From positions 186,001 through 250,000 of the forward strand of contig JAJHZJ010000028.1 of assembly GCA_023548195.1 (NCBI GenBank): a stretch of 64,000 nt of DNA. The letters are read 5' to 3'. The DNA is from Bettongia penicillata ogilbyi. Lineage: Eukaryota; Chordata; Mammalia; Diprotodontia; Potoroidae. Each line of letters opens with the position of its first letter. Position 1 is the stretch's first letter. Of this stretch, positions 34,986 to 46,139 are shown in pieces. The notes under the pieces are model-generated. The model was given only the letters and a program-made list of their open reading frames with translations, searched no databases and was not told where the DNA came from. The position numbers and the translations under genes are program-made.

Positions 34986-35436
34986 GGCCAGGTGAAGACC
35001 ATCTGAATTTCCCCAGCTTCAGATTGAAGGTCAGGGTGTGAAGGGTAGGGGAGGGGTGATCTGGTCACTGAAGGTCTCCTCCTCCCCTAGGGCTATGCTA
35101 TAGAATGAACCCCATCTGCACTAATGTCTGCCCAATTTCCCTGGCTGTGCTGAGGTACACCTTTCGTCCTGGTGTCAGTGCTTAACAACTCCGCCCCCGC
35201 CCCCCGGGGCTGAAGATCTCCTGCTAGTCTGCTGAGATGGGGCTTGCTGGGATGCCTCTGGTCCTGCACTGGTCCCCTTCACTCACAGCAAGAGCGACCT
35301 TTCCCATCAATCTCCCCAGCCTTTTGAGCTAAAAAACTGCCGTACCCCTTCTGCTGGACCAATCATCCAATATTATTCCCAGGGCAATATTCCCCGGGGT
35401 TTTCAAGGTCTACAATGAAGTGTGAGAGGAATTTCA

Positions 35437-35462
35437 GTTTACTCTGCCATCTTGACTCCCAG
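35437..35462 (-). promoter_or_regulatory. L1 5' start with YY1-like core
   Basis: The minus strand reads GGGAGTCAAGATGGCAGAGT. In human L1 an AAGATGGC site at the very 5' end binds YY1 and positions transcription start. The same core is seen at five L1-type 5' ends in this window (23134, 35444, 52476, 60083, 63296). Confidence 0.6.
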
Positions 35463-35900
35463 AAGTTCAAGTAGGTGACTTTCAAATACTTAGTCTGTGG
35501 ACTGAAACACCAGGAGTAATGTCTTTTGCTGCTGTGGCCCCTGCACTTCTCTCTCACTCAACTTTACCAGACCCCTGACCTATGCTAAGAGGTTAGGCAA
35601 TTGTCACTGCTGTTGGTGATTCAGTCCTCCTGGGATGATTCCCACTTCACTATGACTGAGTCTGTTGCAGTGCAGCCTGTGTACTCTGTGTTCTCCCAAC
35701 CCAGTGTAACAGATCCTTCAAATTGACCTTTCAGGATGTCCTGGGCTGGAAATCTGTCACACTATATCTCCTAGTGAAATCTCCCACTCTAAAATTTGTT
35801 CAGATTCACTTTTTAGAGGTATCTGGTGGAATTTGTACACGACCTCAGGTGAGTCCCTTCTTTCACTCCTCTCTCTTGGTTCTCCCGACATTGTAATTTT
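35463..35900 (-). mobile_element. Additional L1 5'UTR-like sequence
   Basis: TAAAATTTGTTCAGATTCAC, GAGGTATCTGGTGGAATTTG and ACCTCAGGTGAGTCCC are the phrases that immediately precede the L1 5' terminus in reversed copies. It may be a second 5'UTR unit upstream of the 35462 start, or the remnant of another L1. Confidence 0.5.
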
Positions 35901-35959
35901 CTTCTTCTGTCATGTGAGTCAATCTGATAGGTATGAGGTCATAAGCAGTAGTTGTTTTT

Positions 35960-37150
35960 CTTTACACTTCTTTTTTTTATTTGTTTTCAGTTTTCTACAA
36001 TCACTTCCACATATCTTAGATTTTCCCATCCCTCCCCCCAACTCCCTGTCCCCGAGGAACTCCCATTCTCTCCCTGAGACAGCATACACTTTTATATAGT
36101 TCTACACATACATTCCTATTAAGTACAGTTTCAACCTTAGTCATGTTGCATAAAGAATTAAAATGAATGGGAGAAATCATAAAAGAAACCAAAACATAAT
36201 ACAAAAGAAAATGATCTGCTTCATTCTGTAATCCAATTCCATAGTTCTTTCTTTGGATGTGGAAGAGACCATTGGGAATTTTTTAGTCCTTGCATTGCAG
36301 TGAAGTTCTAAGTCTACCAGAAAAATCCCTTGCATACTGTGGTTGTTGCTGTGTACAAAGTTTTCCTGGTTCTACTACTTTCACGCAGCATCAGTTCATG
36401 TAATTCTTTCAAGTCCTCTCTGAAGCTTTCTTTTTCATCATGTCTTATAGCACAATAGTATTCCATTACATTCCTCTACCACAATTTGTTCAGCCATTCC
36501 CCAATTGATGGGGATCCCCTTGATTTCTAGATTTTGGCCACCAGAAAGACAGCTGCTATAAATATTTTTGTACATGCGGGACCCTTTCCCATTTTTATGA
36601 TTTCTTGGGGATACAGTCCTAGAAGTGTTATTGATGAGTCAAAAGGTATGCACATTTTTGTAACCCTTTGGGCATAGTTTCAAATTGCTCTGCAGAATGG
36701 TTGGATCAGCTCACAGCTCCACCAACAATGAATTAGTGTTCCAACCCTCCCACATATTCTCCAACATATATCATATTCCTGTATTGTTATGTTTGCCAAT
36801 CTGATAGGTGTGATATGCTACCTCAGAGTTGTATTGATTTGCATCTCTCTAATCAATAGTGATTTAAAGCATTTTTTTCATATTACTAGAGATAGCATTA
36901 ATTTCTTCCTCTGAAAATTGCCTGTTCATATCCTTTGACCATTTATCAATTGGGGAATGACTTGTATTCTTGTACATTTGAGTCAGTTCTCTATATATTT
37001 TAGAAATGAAGCTTTTATCACAGACACTAGTTGCAAAAACTCTTTCCCAGTTTTCTGCTTCCTTCTTTATCTTGGTCTCATTGGGTTGGTTTGTGCAAAA
37101 ACATTTCAATTTAATGTAATCAGAATTATTCATTTTGCACTGACATTGAG
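35960..37150 (-). mobile_element. 5'-truncated L1 3' end, 1.2 kb
   Basis: Carries the ORF2 C-terminal region and 3'UTR. The frame at 36864-37133 reads CFCTNQPNETKIKKEAENWE and WSKDMNRQFSEEEINAISSN, which clearly corresponds to the L1 ORF2 C-terminal part before the cysteine motif, whose decayed form follows at 36650-36780. The terminus has TTTTCTACAATCACTTCC. A short ORF2-like scrap (AGTCAATCTGATAGGTATG) lies just outside at 35916-35935. Confidence 0.88.
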
Positions 37151-37159
37151 GTTTTTATG

Positions 37160-37890
37160 ATGTCTATTTCTTCAGAGCCACGTTAGAAAAAAATCGTAAG
37201 TGAAAACTGTGTGAACCAAAAAGTAAATTGTTCCAACATTTTGAGAGAAAAAGTAATAAATAGAAGTAGAAATTTAAAAAAAATTAAAAAGTTGACTCCA
37301 AATCTTGGAATGGCATACAAAATAAAAGCAAGCAAAAGCTATATTCCTATGGACATAGAACTATATGTAATAAAGAGGACTACATTTAAAGAGGGAAGAA
37401 GGAGGAAAAGAGTGAAGAGGAGGAAGAAGAGGAGGAGGAGGAGGAGGAAGAGGAGGAAGGGGAGAAAGAGGAAAATCAGAAGGGGAAGAAAAACTACAAT
37501 AACAGCAGCAGCAATAATATATTGTATTCCAAGGCTAAAATCTCTGATGGTTTTGGGTACATAGATGAAAAAATACAGTTTATAAAATGTCAAAAATAGA
37601 CGTACTATATTTGGTTTCTACATTAGCACTCAATCCATATAAATAATTTAAAAATTATTGCATCATATATATACTTTATATTCTTTTTGGAATATAACTA
37701 ACTGTGACACCTTTTCTTTCCAAGATACAGCCCCAAAGTCCATTTTTCCTTTGGAGAGGATAGTCATTTCCTACTAGAACCCTATCAATAATTTAGTATA
37801 ATCACCTGAGAGTTCAATAAAATCCAATTTTTCATATCAGTATCAAAATTGGGCTTGAAATGATAAATCTGTTTATCATCATATTGATTT
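37160..37890. other. Unique sequence around the purine tract
   Basis: No repeat or gene recognised outside 37391-37491. Confidence 0.5.
37391..37491. repeat. (GGA)n/(GAA)n purine tract
   Basis: Pure purine strand of about 100 bp dominated by GGA and GAA. It causes the Arg/Lys-rich frame at 37211-37564 and its Leu/Phe-rich shadow. Neither is a gene. Confidence 0.93.
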
Positions 37891-37909
37891 TCAATTGCAT
37901 TGTTACTTT

Positions 37910-38080
37910 AAATTCTAGAATCATAAAATTTTTGAGCTATAAGGGACCTCATAGATTATTTTAATTTAATCCCTTTGTTTAATAGATGAGAACTGGATAG
38001 ACCAGAGAACTGACATCAAGTCACTTGATTAGTGGTTAATTAGTTGACAAAGCAAGGACATTTGCATCTTGATTCTCAGT
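37910..38080 (-). repeat. MIR-like relic
   Basis: ATTTTTGAGCTATAAGGGAC, TTTAATAGATGAGAACTGG and CATCAAGTCACTTGATTAG follow a reversed MIR-type arrangement. Diverged. Confidence 0.5.
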
Positions 38081-40425
38081 CTGGAATTCTTTCCATTACT
38101 CCATGCTTACTTTCAAGTCTTTCAGAAGAGGAGAAAGACATCTCAACTGCCTAGTATATCCAAAGGAATGATATTCACATGGAGACCAAAACTACAAAGA
38201 TTTTTATTGTCGTGGTTGTTTCCTGTTGGGGAAAGGGAGAATAACTTTCACAAATGAAAAGTATCACAAACAAATCAAGTAATTGTGAATGTGAATTTAG
38301 AGATTCAACTGCAGTCACATGGTGAATTTGGTTGTTCACCTATTTATAATAAAAATCACTGCTAAAATTCATGACAAATTACGTTATCATAAATAAAAGG
38401 ATTCAATCCACCCAAATAGATTCAAATTTGATCACCTGTAGTTGAACCACCAATCTTGATGTGTTCATAGCAAGTTAAATTACTGAAAAAAGTTTTGGAT
38501 TAGCAAATTGATCATAGATTCATAAATAATAACCTAATAATAAAAGCTGAAATTCACTATTAGTAATTTTACTCACACATCTATTTAGGAGCCAGAAAAA
38601 ATTCTCTCCACTGATTCTATAGCCTAATATAAATTTCATATGCATAATTATTTCTGTGAGTGCAGCTGCATGCCCATACCACAAAAGATTTAAGGGCCAA
38701 ATAACTCATAAAATGCAATTTATTGCTGGTCAGATGAGTAGGAAAAACTGTCCATTTGAGGACCACTGATATTTAACTTTGATATGGGCTGCTTAACCAT
38801 AATTTACTATATTCTCTCTGCCCCATTTCTCCAGTGGTTTAATTGCCCAAGTACATTAAGTACATCAAGAAGAAGAAGAACCTTCCTCTCACTGTTCACT
38901 TCCCAAAGCACCTATACCCTAAGACTGACTTCCATTTCCTCAGTGAAGTTTCTCCCTGAACACAAGATATACTTCTTGCTGTGTACCTCCAATCTTAAGC
39001 CTCATATGAGAAGAGTAGCAAGACCTTCCTCTTAACTCTTCCATTCTGTACTTGGATGCAGAAAGAAGACTTTTAGGAGGCACTGGCATGCCAATTCAAG
39101 CCAACTTCAACCTCGTGCTACGAGTTTACTCTCCCACCCAAGATGTAGAGATTTGTTACCAAGATAGTAATCTTCCATTTGGTGCTTTTCTAGGTGACAG
39201 CAAGATCAAAAGTATGACCATCTTTGTATGTGGCTAAAGTAGAGTGGAAGCATATGTCCTGGAAATGAGTAGGTCCTAGAACTGAGTTAATGATTTGAGT
39301 AAGAGTCAGTTCCTGTGTTGAAGTCTCTTGGTATGAGGGCAGGAATTGGAGAATGAGAGAAAAAAATGAGTCATGTTAAGATTTAAGAGCCAAACTCACT
39401 GAGGAAAGAAAGAGCAATTGAAGGAACAGTAATTTGTATATAATAGATTTGCAATTTTGTGTGTAATCATTTCTTTTAAATATTCTACTACATACTACAT
39501 TATGCAAATACTTGTTTTATTCCAAAAATTTAAAAAATATATGTATATTTTTAAAAAATTAAATGATAGGACTACCTACCTCTTATTTGGCTTCTGTCTT
39601 CTCTACCAAGTAGAACATGTATATGTAGACAGTCAGAGATAGAAATATATTAATAGAAAAATAGGTAATATTCAGAAAAATAGAAAGATCATGGATGTTA
39701 GAGAAAAACAGACACACAAATAGACAGATCCACAATTATGTCTCAGGTATTTATATTAAAATGTACCTATGTCCACTTCATCTAACATCATTACACTTGG
39801 TTTGACACGTTTGAGCTACTCTAGGGAAAGTAGTATGTAATAAAAATCGTAATTTTCTGCTTTACTTTGACTATAATTTCAGACACATTTTCCAATTAAT
39901 TTATTTCCAATTGAAGTCGCTCCTAATATTTTACCTATTTCTATGTGCATGCCTTCTCAACCTTTAATTGCACTTGCTAGTTAAAATAATAATAAGCTAC
40001 TATTTAAAATAATCCATGTTAAATCATACTAATGCTTTTCTAAGCATGGGTTTTTATAAATAAATTTTCATTTTGTGTGAAAGATAGATCTAATGGTGCT
40101 TTCCATTGCAATAAATTGCTTCTTTTGAAGATATTTAAGAAATTAAAATGCTACACTTTTATTCCTTAAAATACATGCATATGAATATATGGAATCTCCA
40201 TCACTAAAATTTTCCATAGAAAGAGAGATCATCATGCTTCTAGATCTGAGGGTTTAGAGTCATTTTTATCTAGAAGTAAATCAGGCAGATTAATGAAGTG
40301 CCTGTCATTGAGTCTCTGACTTTTAGGATCAATATAAAAGACTATGATAATATAGTCCTTTACTGCAACAATAACCGATATTTATATATAAAGGTGACAA
40401 TTAAAAAAAAGAAATTGGGGTGATA
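38081..40425. other. No recognisable gene or repeat
   Basis: Contains a slightly GC-richer patch (38800-39240) with two open frames (38784-39035 and 39052-39237). The second has balanced composition (for example VEICYQDSNLPFGAFLGDSK), but I recognise no protein family, splice sites or upstream continuation. Confidence 0.45.
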
Positions 40426-40429
40426 TTTT

Positions 40430-40640
40430 GTAATAGAACAAAAGAATTGGACTAGAATACATGAGTTTGAGTCATTACCTTGCTATTTATTCCGTTTTCT
40501 GACCTTTGTCTAAACCTCATATTTCTCATAGGCAAATAGGAACAATAAAACATATATGATATGCTCTAAATGGTTGTTGGCAGGAAAACATTTTTGAAAC
40601 CTTTAAGTATATTTGAAACAAATAATTTTATTACATACTA
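40430..40640 (+). repeat. MIR-like relic
   Basis: GAATTGGACTAGAATAC, GAGTTTGAGTCATTACC, TAAACCTCATATTTCTCAT and GGTTGTTGGCAGGAAAAC are in MIR order. Strongly diverged. Confidence 0.5.
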
Positions 40641-40959
40641 ATTATCATCTCATCTCCCCCTAGGCTATTTACTGAAACTATGTTGGCCACTGAAGTTATG
40701 AGGAGGTTGCTTGATCCATCATGCAACAGAGGGAGAAAGTTTTTTTTGAAGCTGCAAGATAATTTGGTTTTGCAGGAGAAAAGGAAGGTTCAACTATTTT
40801 CTTTGAAAGTTTTCATGAATAATACTGCACATTTGAGAATGAGAAAATCTTGTTAGGACTTCTGGTTTCTCAGATTTTGTTTTTATGATTCACAGGTAGG
40901 TAGGGCCATAATGTACAGTTCACAGTCCAACATAAATGGCTAGCTATATCCAGGGATTT

Positions 40960-41060
40960 TGTGAGGTTCAAATGAGATAAGAGATGTGAAGCACTTTGCA
41001 AATCTTGAAGTGTAACATAAAAGACAGTTATTGTTTTGGTGGTTGCTGCTGCTGTTGTTG
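40960..41060 (+). repeat. MIR 3' fragment
   Basis: GTGAGGTTCAAATGAGATAA and GAAGCACTTTGCAAATC are the typical MIR 3' part. Confidence 0.6.
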
Positions 41061-41064
41061 ATAT

Positions 41065-43185
41065 ACAATCACCAGTAATTCAGTCAGATGATGATTTAAT
41101 TACCTGAAACTTCTATTTAAATCCTATTGATCTCAAGCAATGTTTGTAAAATGATAGAGATGTCTTTGTCAACGTTTAATAACTAAGTATATTTGCAAAC
41201 ATTCTTTTAAGTTTAAACTACATTTTTCAAGCCAAAATGATCAACAAAAGAATAAATTAAGCTCTGATTTTTGTAATTTCCAGAGAAAATAGCTGCAGAT
41301 TAGAGGTGGCTCCAGCACACTACAGGAGAGACCTACTTGTCTCTTGTGCTCTCACTCACTCACATTGACTCATTAACCTCTTTGTTTTTTCCAAGGGACT
41401 TAATCAGCTTTTCTCATTTTGTCATTTAGGTCAATGACCTACAACTATTTTTTTTTTCTTTCTTGTGCTGTGTTTGTGGATATGACATTCCTGGTTCTAT
41501 CCTCTAGTTTTCTCAGTTCATTCCCCTACATGTTGGATGTTTTTGCCTTTCACATATACTCTTTCCCTTTTTTTCAGACATGGAGTAGGATAAACCCACT
41601 GTTCTGTCTGATCTTTGTTTGGGATGGGTGACAGTAAGTGGGAGAGTTTTGTTAAGGACAGCACTTAATATCTTCTGCAGCAAAATATAAACCAAGTTAA
41701 CTGCTATACTCTTGCTGATAAAGGAAATCTTGAGGTGATATGAATTTTTATGAGGTATCTGAGATCATATAAAAATAAGAAAAATAAATATACAGATTTC
41801 TGAAGGCTCTGGTATAAATCAGACGTTACCTTTAAATATGAAAAAGATGTGCATGATATATATCCATTAGGATCTCAGATTTGTTTAACGGGTTATCACT
41901 AATGTCCCATACAAATGTGATGGGAAATGAACATATCTGGCAGTAAAAAATATATAGCCATTAAAGAAAGTTCACGCATGACATTTTTATAGACTTGTCA
42001 AGTCTCATGAATTCAGAATGTGGGACAGATGGTCACATGGTGAATTGTTCTCTCTCACTAATGATTTCTGCTGCTTCACGGATTTTTGAGCTTCAGATGA
42101 CATCAGACTCATTTGGAATGGATGAGAAGGGAAAGATATCCAATTGTCCTCAAAAAAAGGTAAAAACCTAGTCAGTTTCTAAAGGAAATCTTATAAATTG
42201 AGCAGCTCTCATCTAAACCAAAGTTGGACAAATTGTCTATGTTCACATTTTGCTAATAGTGAGTTTATAGGCAGGAATGAAAAAATTCCAAATAATGTTA
42301 AAGTTAATCCTTCTTAGAGTTTATTCCTTGTCCCAGATACCCATTATGTATCATTATAAAATAAAGGCTTACACCGTCTTAAGAAGGCAAGATTTATTTG
42401 GGTGATTCATTGGGTACAAGATAGAAACCATTTTGTTTCTAATTAAGGGGCAGATATGACAAGGTGATAGAAAAAAAAAGAGTATAGTTTTAACTTCCAG
42501 CCATACCTACAGGCATATATTGCAAACAATGTCCATAATATCATCAAAAATAAAACAAATAGTATTGTGACTGTCAAATAACACAAAGTTTCTTTATGTG
42601 TTTTATGGAAATAAATCACAGTGCTGTAGTCACAAAAGCAAGGGAATTTATCTTCCACCATGACTGAGGTTTGAGGAATACATTTCTAAGAAAAATGGGA
42701 AAAGAACTGGGAAAATTGGGAAAGGGAGTGAAGAATGTCATACCCACAGACATAGTAAAAAGAAAAAAAGAAAATCAATGATGTATCAGTTGATCTGCCT
42801 GAGACAATGAGAAAAGCTTATCAAGTCACATATGACAAAGAGATTGAAAAAAGTCAAAGGGGCTAAGAATTACAAAGCCTAAGAGATAAGCTGCCTGAGG
42901 AAGTATGTGTATCAAGGGGTATAATGGAGTCAACTTATTCCTATGAGCATCTAGTCTGGAAATTGTTATAAATCAAGGCTTGCTTTATTGTGCTGTTGTC
43001 CCTTTATTTAACACTATATATATTTTTTGGAGAGCTCAGTTGTTAAACATTTATAGACAAATCTTAGTGCTGCTTTATGAACAGTATTTGAACTCAGTAC
43101 TAGTGAGATAGAGGTTTCAGAGAGTAAGGTCTTCACCAGACTGCAAAAAAAGTGACAATATAATAATAACAATAATATTATACAT
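41065..43185. other. No recognisable gene or repeat
   Basis: AT-rich apparently unique sequence. Open frames 41419-41631 and 42443-42661 lack motifs. Confidence 0.5.
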
Positions 43186-43189
43186 TAAT

Positions 43190-43310
43190 AATAGTAATAA
43201 TAACTCATTTTTGCATAACACTTTAAAGTTTGCAAAGTGTTTTGCATATATTATCTCAATAGAGACTCACAACACCTATTGAGTAAATCTGGCTATCAGG
43301 TAAATATTGT
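43190..43310 (-). repeat. MIR 3' fragment
   Basis: CACTTTAAAGTTTGCAAAGT and ATATTATCTCAATAGAGACT match the reversed MIR 3' end. Confidence 0.6.
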
Positions 43311-43343
43311 GGTTATAGCCACCTATGAATATTAAAAGAAATG

Positions 43344-43962
43344 TGTTGTACAAAAATATTTACAATAGCTATTACTGTGGTGGCAAAAAATGGTATTTGG
43401 GGGGATGTTCATCATTTGGGGAATGGCTAAAATAGTTACAGTATATTAACGTAATAGAATACCATTGTGCTATAAGAAATAACAAAAAGTGTTATCTCAG
43501 AAAAACCTGGCAAAAGTTACATGAACTGCTGCTGAGTGAAGTGAGTAGAAATGGAGAACAGTAAATACAGTAACAGCAACGTTATACAATGATGAACTAT
43601 GATAGGCTTAGTTCTTCTCATACGATGATGCATGTCAATACCAAAAGACTAGTGATAGAAAATGCTATTGACATACAGAGAAAAAAAAACAAAACTATAG
43701 AGTCTGAATGCAGACCAAACAACACGATTTTCACCTTTTTTTTCTTTCTTGTGTTTTTCCCCCTTTTGTTTTGATTCTTCCTCTATAGCATGGTTAGTGT
43801 AGAAATATGTTTGGCATTATTGCACATGTATAACCTATTTCATAATGCTTACTGTATTGGAAGAACTGAGGGAAAAGAGAGAGAAAAATCTTACAAACAT
43901 GAATGTTCAAAACTATCTTTGCATGTAATTGGAAAAATAATAAAATGCTATTAAATAGGAAA
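43344..43962 (+). mobile_element. 5'-truncated L1 3' end with perfect target-site duplication
   Basis: Flanked by the 10-bp repeat AAAAGAAATG (43334-43343 and 43963-43972). Contents: ORF2 C-terminal end (ATTTGGGGAATGGCTAAAAT, CATTGTGCTATAAGAAAT, CTGCTGAGTGAAGTGAG), then AGAGTCTGAATGCAGACC, GCACATGTATAACCTATTTC and the terminus TGTAATTGGAAAAATAATAA. It is the sub-type also found at 5.1 and 58.4 kb. Confidence 0.93.
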
Positions 43963-44269
43963 AAAAGAAATGATAAGAAACCTAGGGGTCCTAAATAAAT
44001 TATCTTATTCTTAAATATACATTAAAATTTCTTACTTCAAACAAGTCAAATAATTATACTCTTCCCTCTCCCCTGAAAAACTGAACAATTCTCCATTTTC
44101 AAAGAAAATTCTTTTCCCCTTATCACATGACTGGCTGAACAAGTCATTTCCTTATCCATACAGAAGATAAAAGTGTCTTTTTCCATGATTGTTTAGTAGA
44201 TGGGATTATAATTAGTATGTAATAGTTACTTATTTCCATAATATTTGAAGATCTACAAAATTATCACCT

Positions 44270-44400
44270 ATCAATAACCTTGTAAAGTATATAGCATATG
44301 TGTTATTCCTTTTTTTTCTTATGAGGATGCTGACTTTCGGAAAAGTTAAGTGACTTGTCCAAGGTCATAAAGGTAATGTAATATCAGAGCCAGTTTCCAT
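44270..44400 (-). repeat. MIR-like relic
   Basis: TTATGAGGATGCTGACTTTC, AAGTTAAGTGACTTGTCC and AAGGTCATAAAGG follow the reversed MIR core. Confidence 0.65.
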
Positions 44401-44700
44401 TTAGTGTTCTATTTCCAATGAACACTTACTGAGTGCAAGTCACTGTATAAAGGGCTAGGAATACAAGCAACCAATACAGACACAAAGAAACATAATTTTT
44501 GGTCTAAAGGTGGTTAAATTCTAATGAGGGAAGTTAATTCTTAAAAAAGCTGCAAGATGAAGGCTGAAGGGGTTCAGGGAATTGAGAAAATTAAGAGAAG
44601 AAAGAGTGGCTGCAGTAGAACAATGAAAATATGGCTGGCCAAAACACTTTCTTTAAAATGGAGGTTTGAGAAAAAACAAAGGAGTGGATTGTACTTCCAG
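44400..44700 (-). repeat. LINE-2 3' portion
   Basis: AACACTTACTGAGTGCAAGT, AGGGCTAGGAATACAAG and GTGGTTAAATTCTAATGAGG are the reversed L2 3' end. Confidence 0.65.
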
Positions 44701-44799
44701 TGTGATAAGACTAGGGGGGCAAAGTAAACATCAGGATGAGGAAGCTATTGTGTCTTAGTGGAGAAAATCCAAAGAGTAGGGAGTAGAACCCAGAGTATA

Positions 44800-45150
44800 A
44801 TGAATAGCATGGCCTGGAGAGACAGCAGTTTACTCTATATTACATTTTCTACTGCATCTGTGTGATGTTGATCAAGTCATGTTACCTGTGTGAGTCTGTT
44901 TCTTCTTCCTTTGAAATACTAAAAGAAGCACCATTTATATTGTATCTATGTATAATGCTATCCTGTTCAAGATGAAATGTAAAAAAATATTGAATAAGGA
45001 GTCATGGGACCATGATTGGAATGCCAATTATATGACTTACTAGCTATTCATGTGACCTCAGATAAGTTAATTGATCTTTCTGTGACTGAGTTTCTCCATC
45101 AATACAATAAAAAATTCAACTTTAAGACCACTGTGGTCCTTACTATCTGA
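44800..45150 (+). repeat. Two adjacent MIR-like relics
   Basis: The first (about 44805-44960) has GATGTTGATCAAGTCATGTT and TCTGTTTCTTCTTCC. The second (about 44990-45150) has ATGACTTACTAGCTATTC, TGTGACCTCAGATAAG and GAGTTTCTCCATCAATAC. Confidence 0.55.
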
Positions 45151-45249
45151 ATATTTAATCCAATTAACTGTAATGATCTGTACTTGCCTAGGAAAACAAT
45201 CGCAGAGCAAAGAACATGTATTTTGATCCCCTGAAATGTATCAAGTTAA

Positions 45250-45890
45250 CAAAAATTACTTTATTATGTTGACTTTCTTTCAGGCCATATCATACATCTC
45301 TTTCTCTCTCTTGACATTGCCACCATCCTTTTGCAGATCCCTATCAGGTCATGTCATCTTTTGTGATAGATAGCTCATTGGTCCCCCTGAATCATTTAAT
45401 AAATACCATTGACTCCCTACTATCTTTCAGGTCAAATATAAAATCTGTTGAATTTTAAAACACTTTGTAATCTGGCCTTTTCTTGACTTTCTAGTCTGCT
45501 TATATTTTATTCTACATATTCTGGGATATAGTGACACTGATTTTGCACTTCTTTGCACAGAAAACTCCATTTCCAGACTCCAAGCATTTTCACTGAATGC
45601 TGGCAATGAGATTTCCTCCTTCTCTTTAGTACTTGGGTTTCCTGATTTCCTTCCAAGCTCTTATAATGTCCATCATTTTTCAAGAAAGATTTCCCCTTTA
45701 TCTTTTATCTCAGTGTCTTCCCTCTGAGAATATTCCTAATATAGCCTGTCTATATCTTATTTGTACCTTGTTGTTTGCATACTGTCTCCTTCATCAGATT
45801 GTCAGCTCTTTAAGAGTAGGAATTGTATTTTGTAATTCCTTTTTTTCTTATTTGCAGGGCCTGGCACATAAATTACATGAATGTTATTTA
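45250..45890 (+). repeat. LINE-2 3' portion
   Basis: Forward L2 order: CATGTCATCTTTTGTG, GGTCAAATATAAAATCTGTT, TAATCTGGCCTTTTCTTG, CCAGACTCCAAGCATTTTC, TTCCTTCCAAGCTCTTA, CATCAGATTGTCAGCTCTTT, AGGGCCTGGCACATAAAT. The open frame at 45633-45896 is within this relic and is not a gene. Confidence 0.75.
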
Positions 45891-45984
45891 CCCTGATATA
45901 CTATCCTCAATGATAGATTTTAATAAGAAGGCATCATCTTCATCAATAAAAACAGATCCCTATGTATTAAAAAGATGGATGGAG

Positions 45985-46080
45985 GAGATAGATATGTGCA
46001 TATGTATGTACGTATGTATGCATAAACATATATATAGACATTTCATAAGTATATGCAGGTGTATGTGTATATGTATATTT
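45985..46080. repeat. TATG/CATA-rich simple repeat
   Basis: Alternating blocks of GTATGTACGTATGTATGC and ACATATATATAG. Confidence 0.85.
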
Positions 46081-46139
46081 TTCTTTTCCCTTTTGATATC
46101 TATGCCCACATTTATCACAAATTCAAGGAATTAATTAAT

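Larger units (their letters stand above)
29698..35462 (-). mobile_element. Long L1 with nested insertions, lacking its 3' end
   Basis: Order on the minus strand: 5' start (CTCTGCCATCTTGACTCCC complement, 35441-35462), 5'UTR, ORF1 relic (34985-34180), inter-ORF spacer (about 34180-33640), ORF2 relic (33640-29698). It is interrupted by an L1 3' end (32058-32780), a SINE (30933-31242) and a TTTC microsatellite (30459-30790). The ORF2 C-terminus and 3'UTR are missing. Sequence stops at about 29698, where a SINE begins. L1 is normally truncated at 5', so this loss implies a later deletion or rearrangement. Confidence 0.85.

Noticed and set aside
37211..37593. 117-codon Arg/Lys-rich frame and its Leu/Phe-rich shadow
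   Set aside because: Produced by the GGA/GAA purine tract. There is no domain or start context.
39052..39237. 61-codon frame with balanced composition
   Set aside because: It looked gene-like at first, but I could not match it to a family, and it has no continuation in frame or visible splice sites. Left as unassigned.
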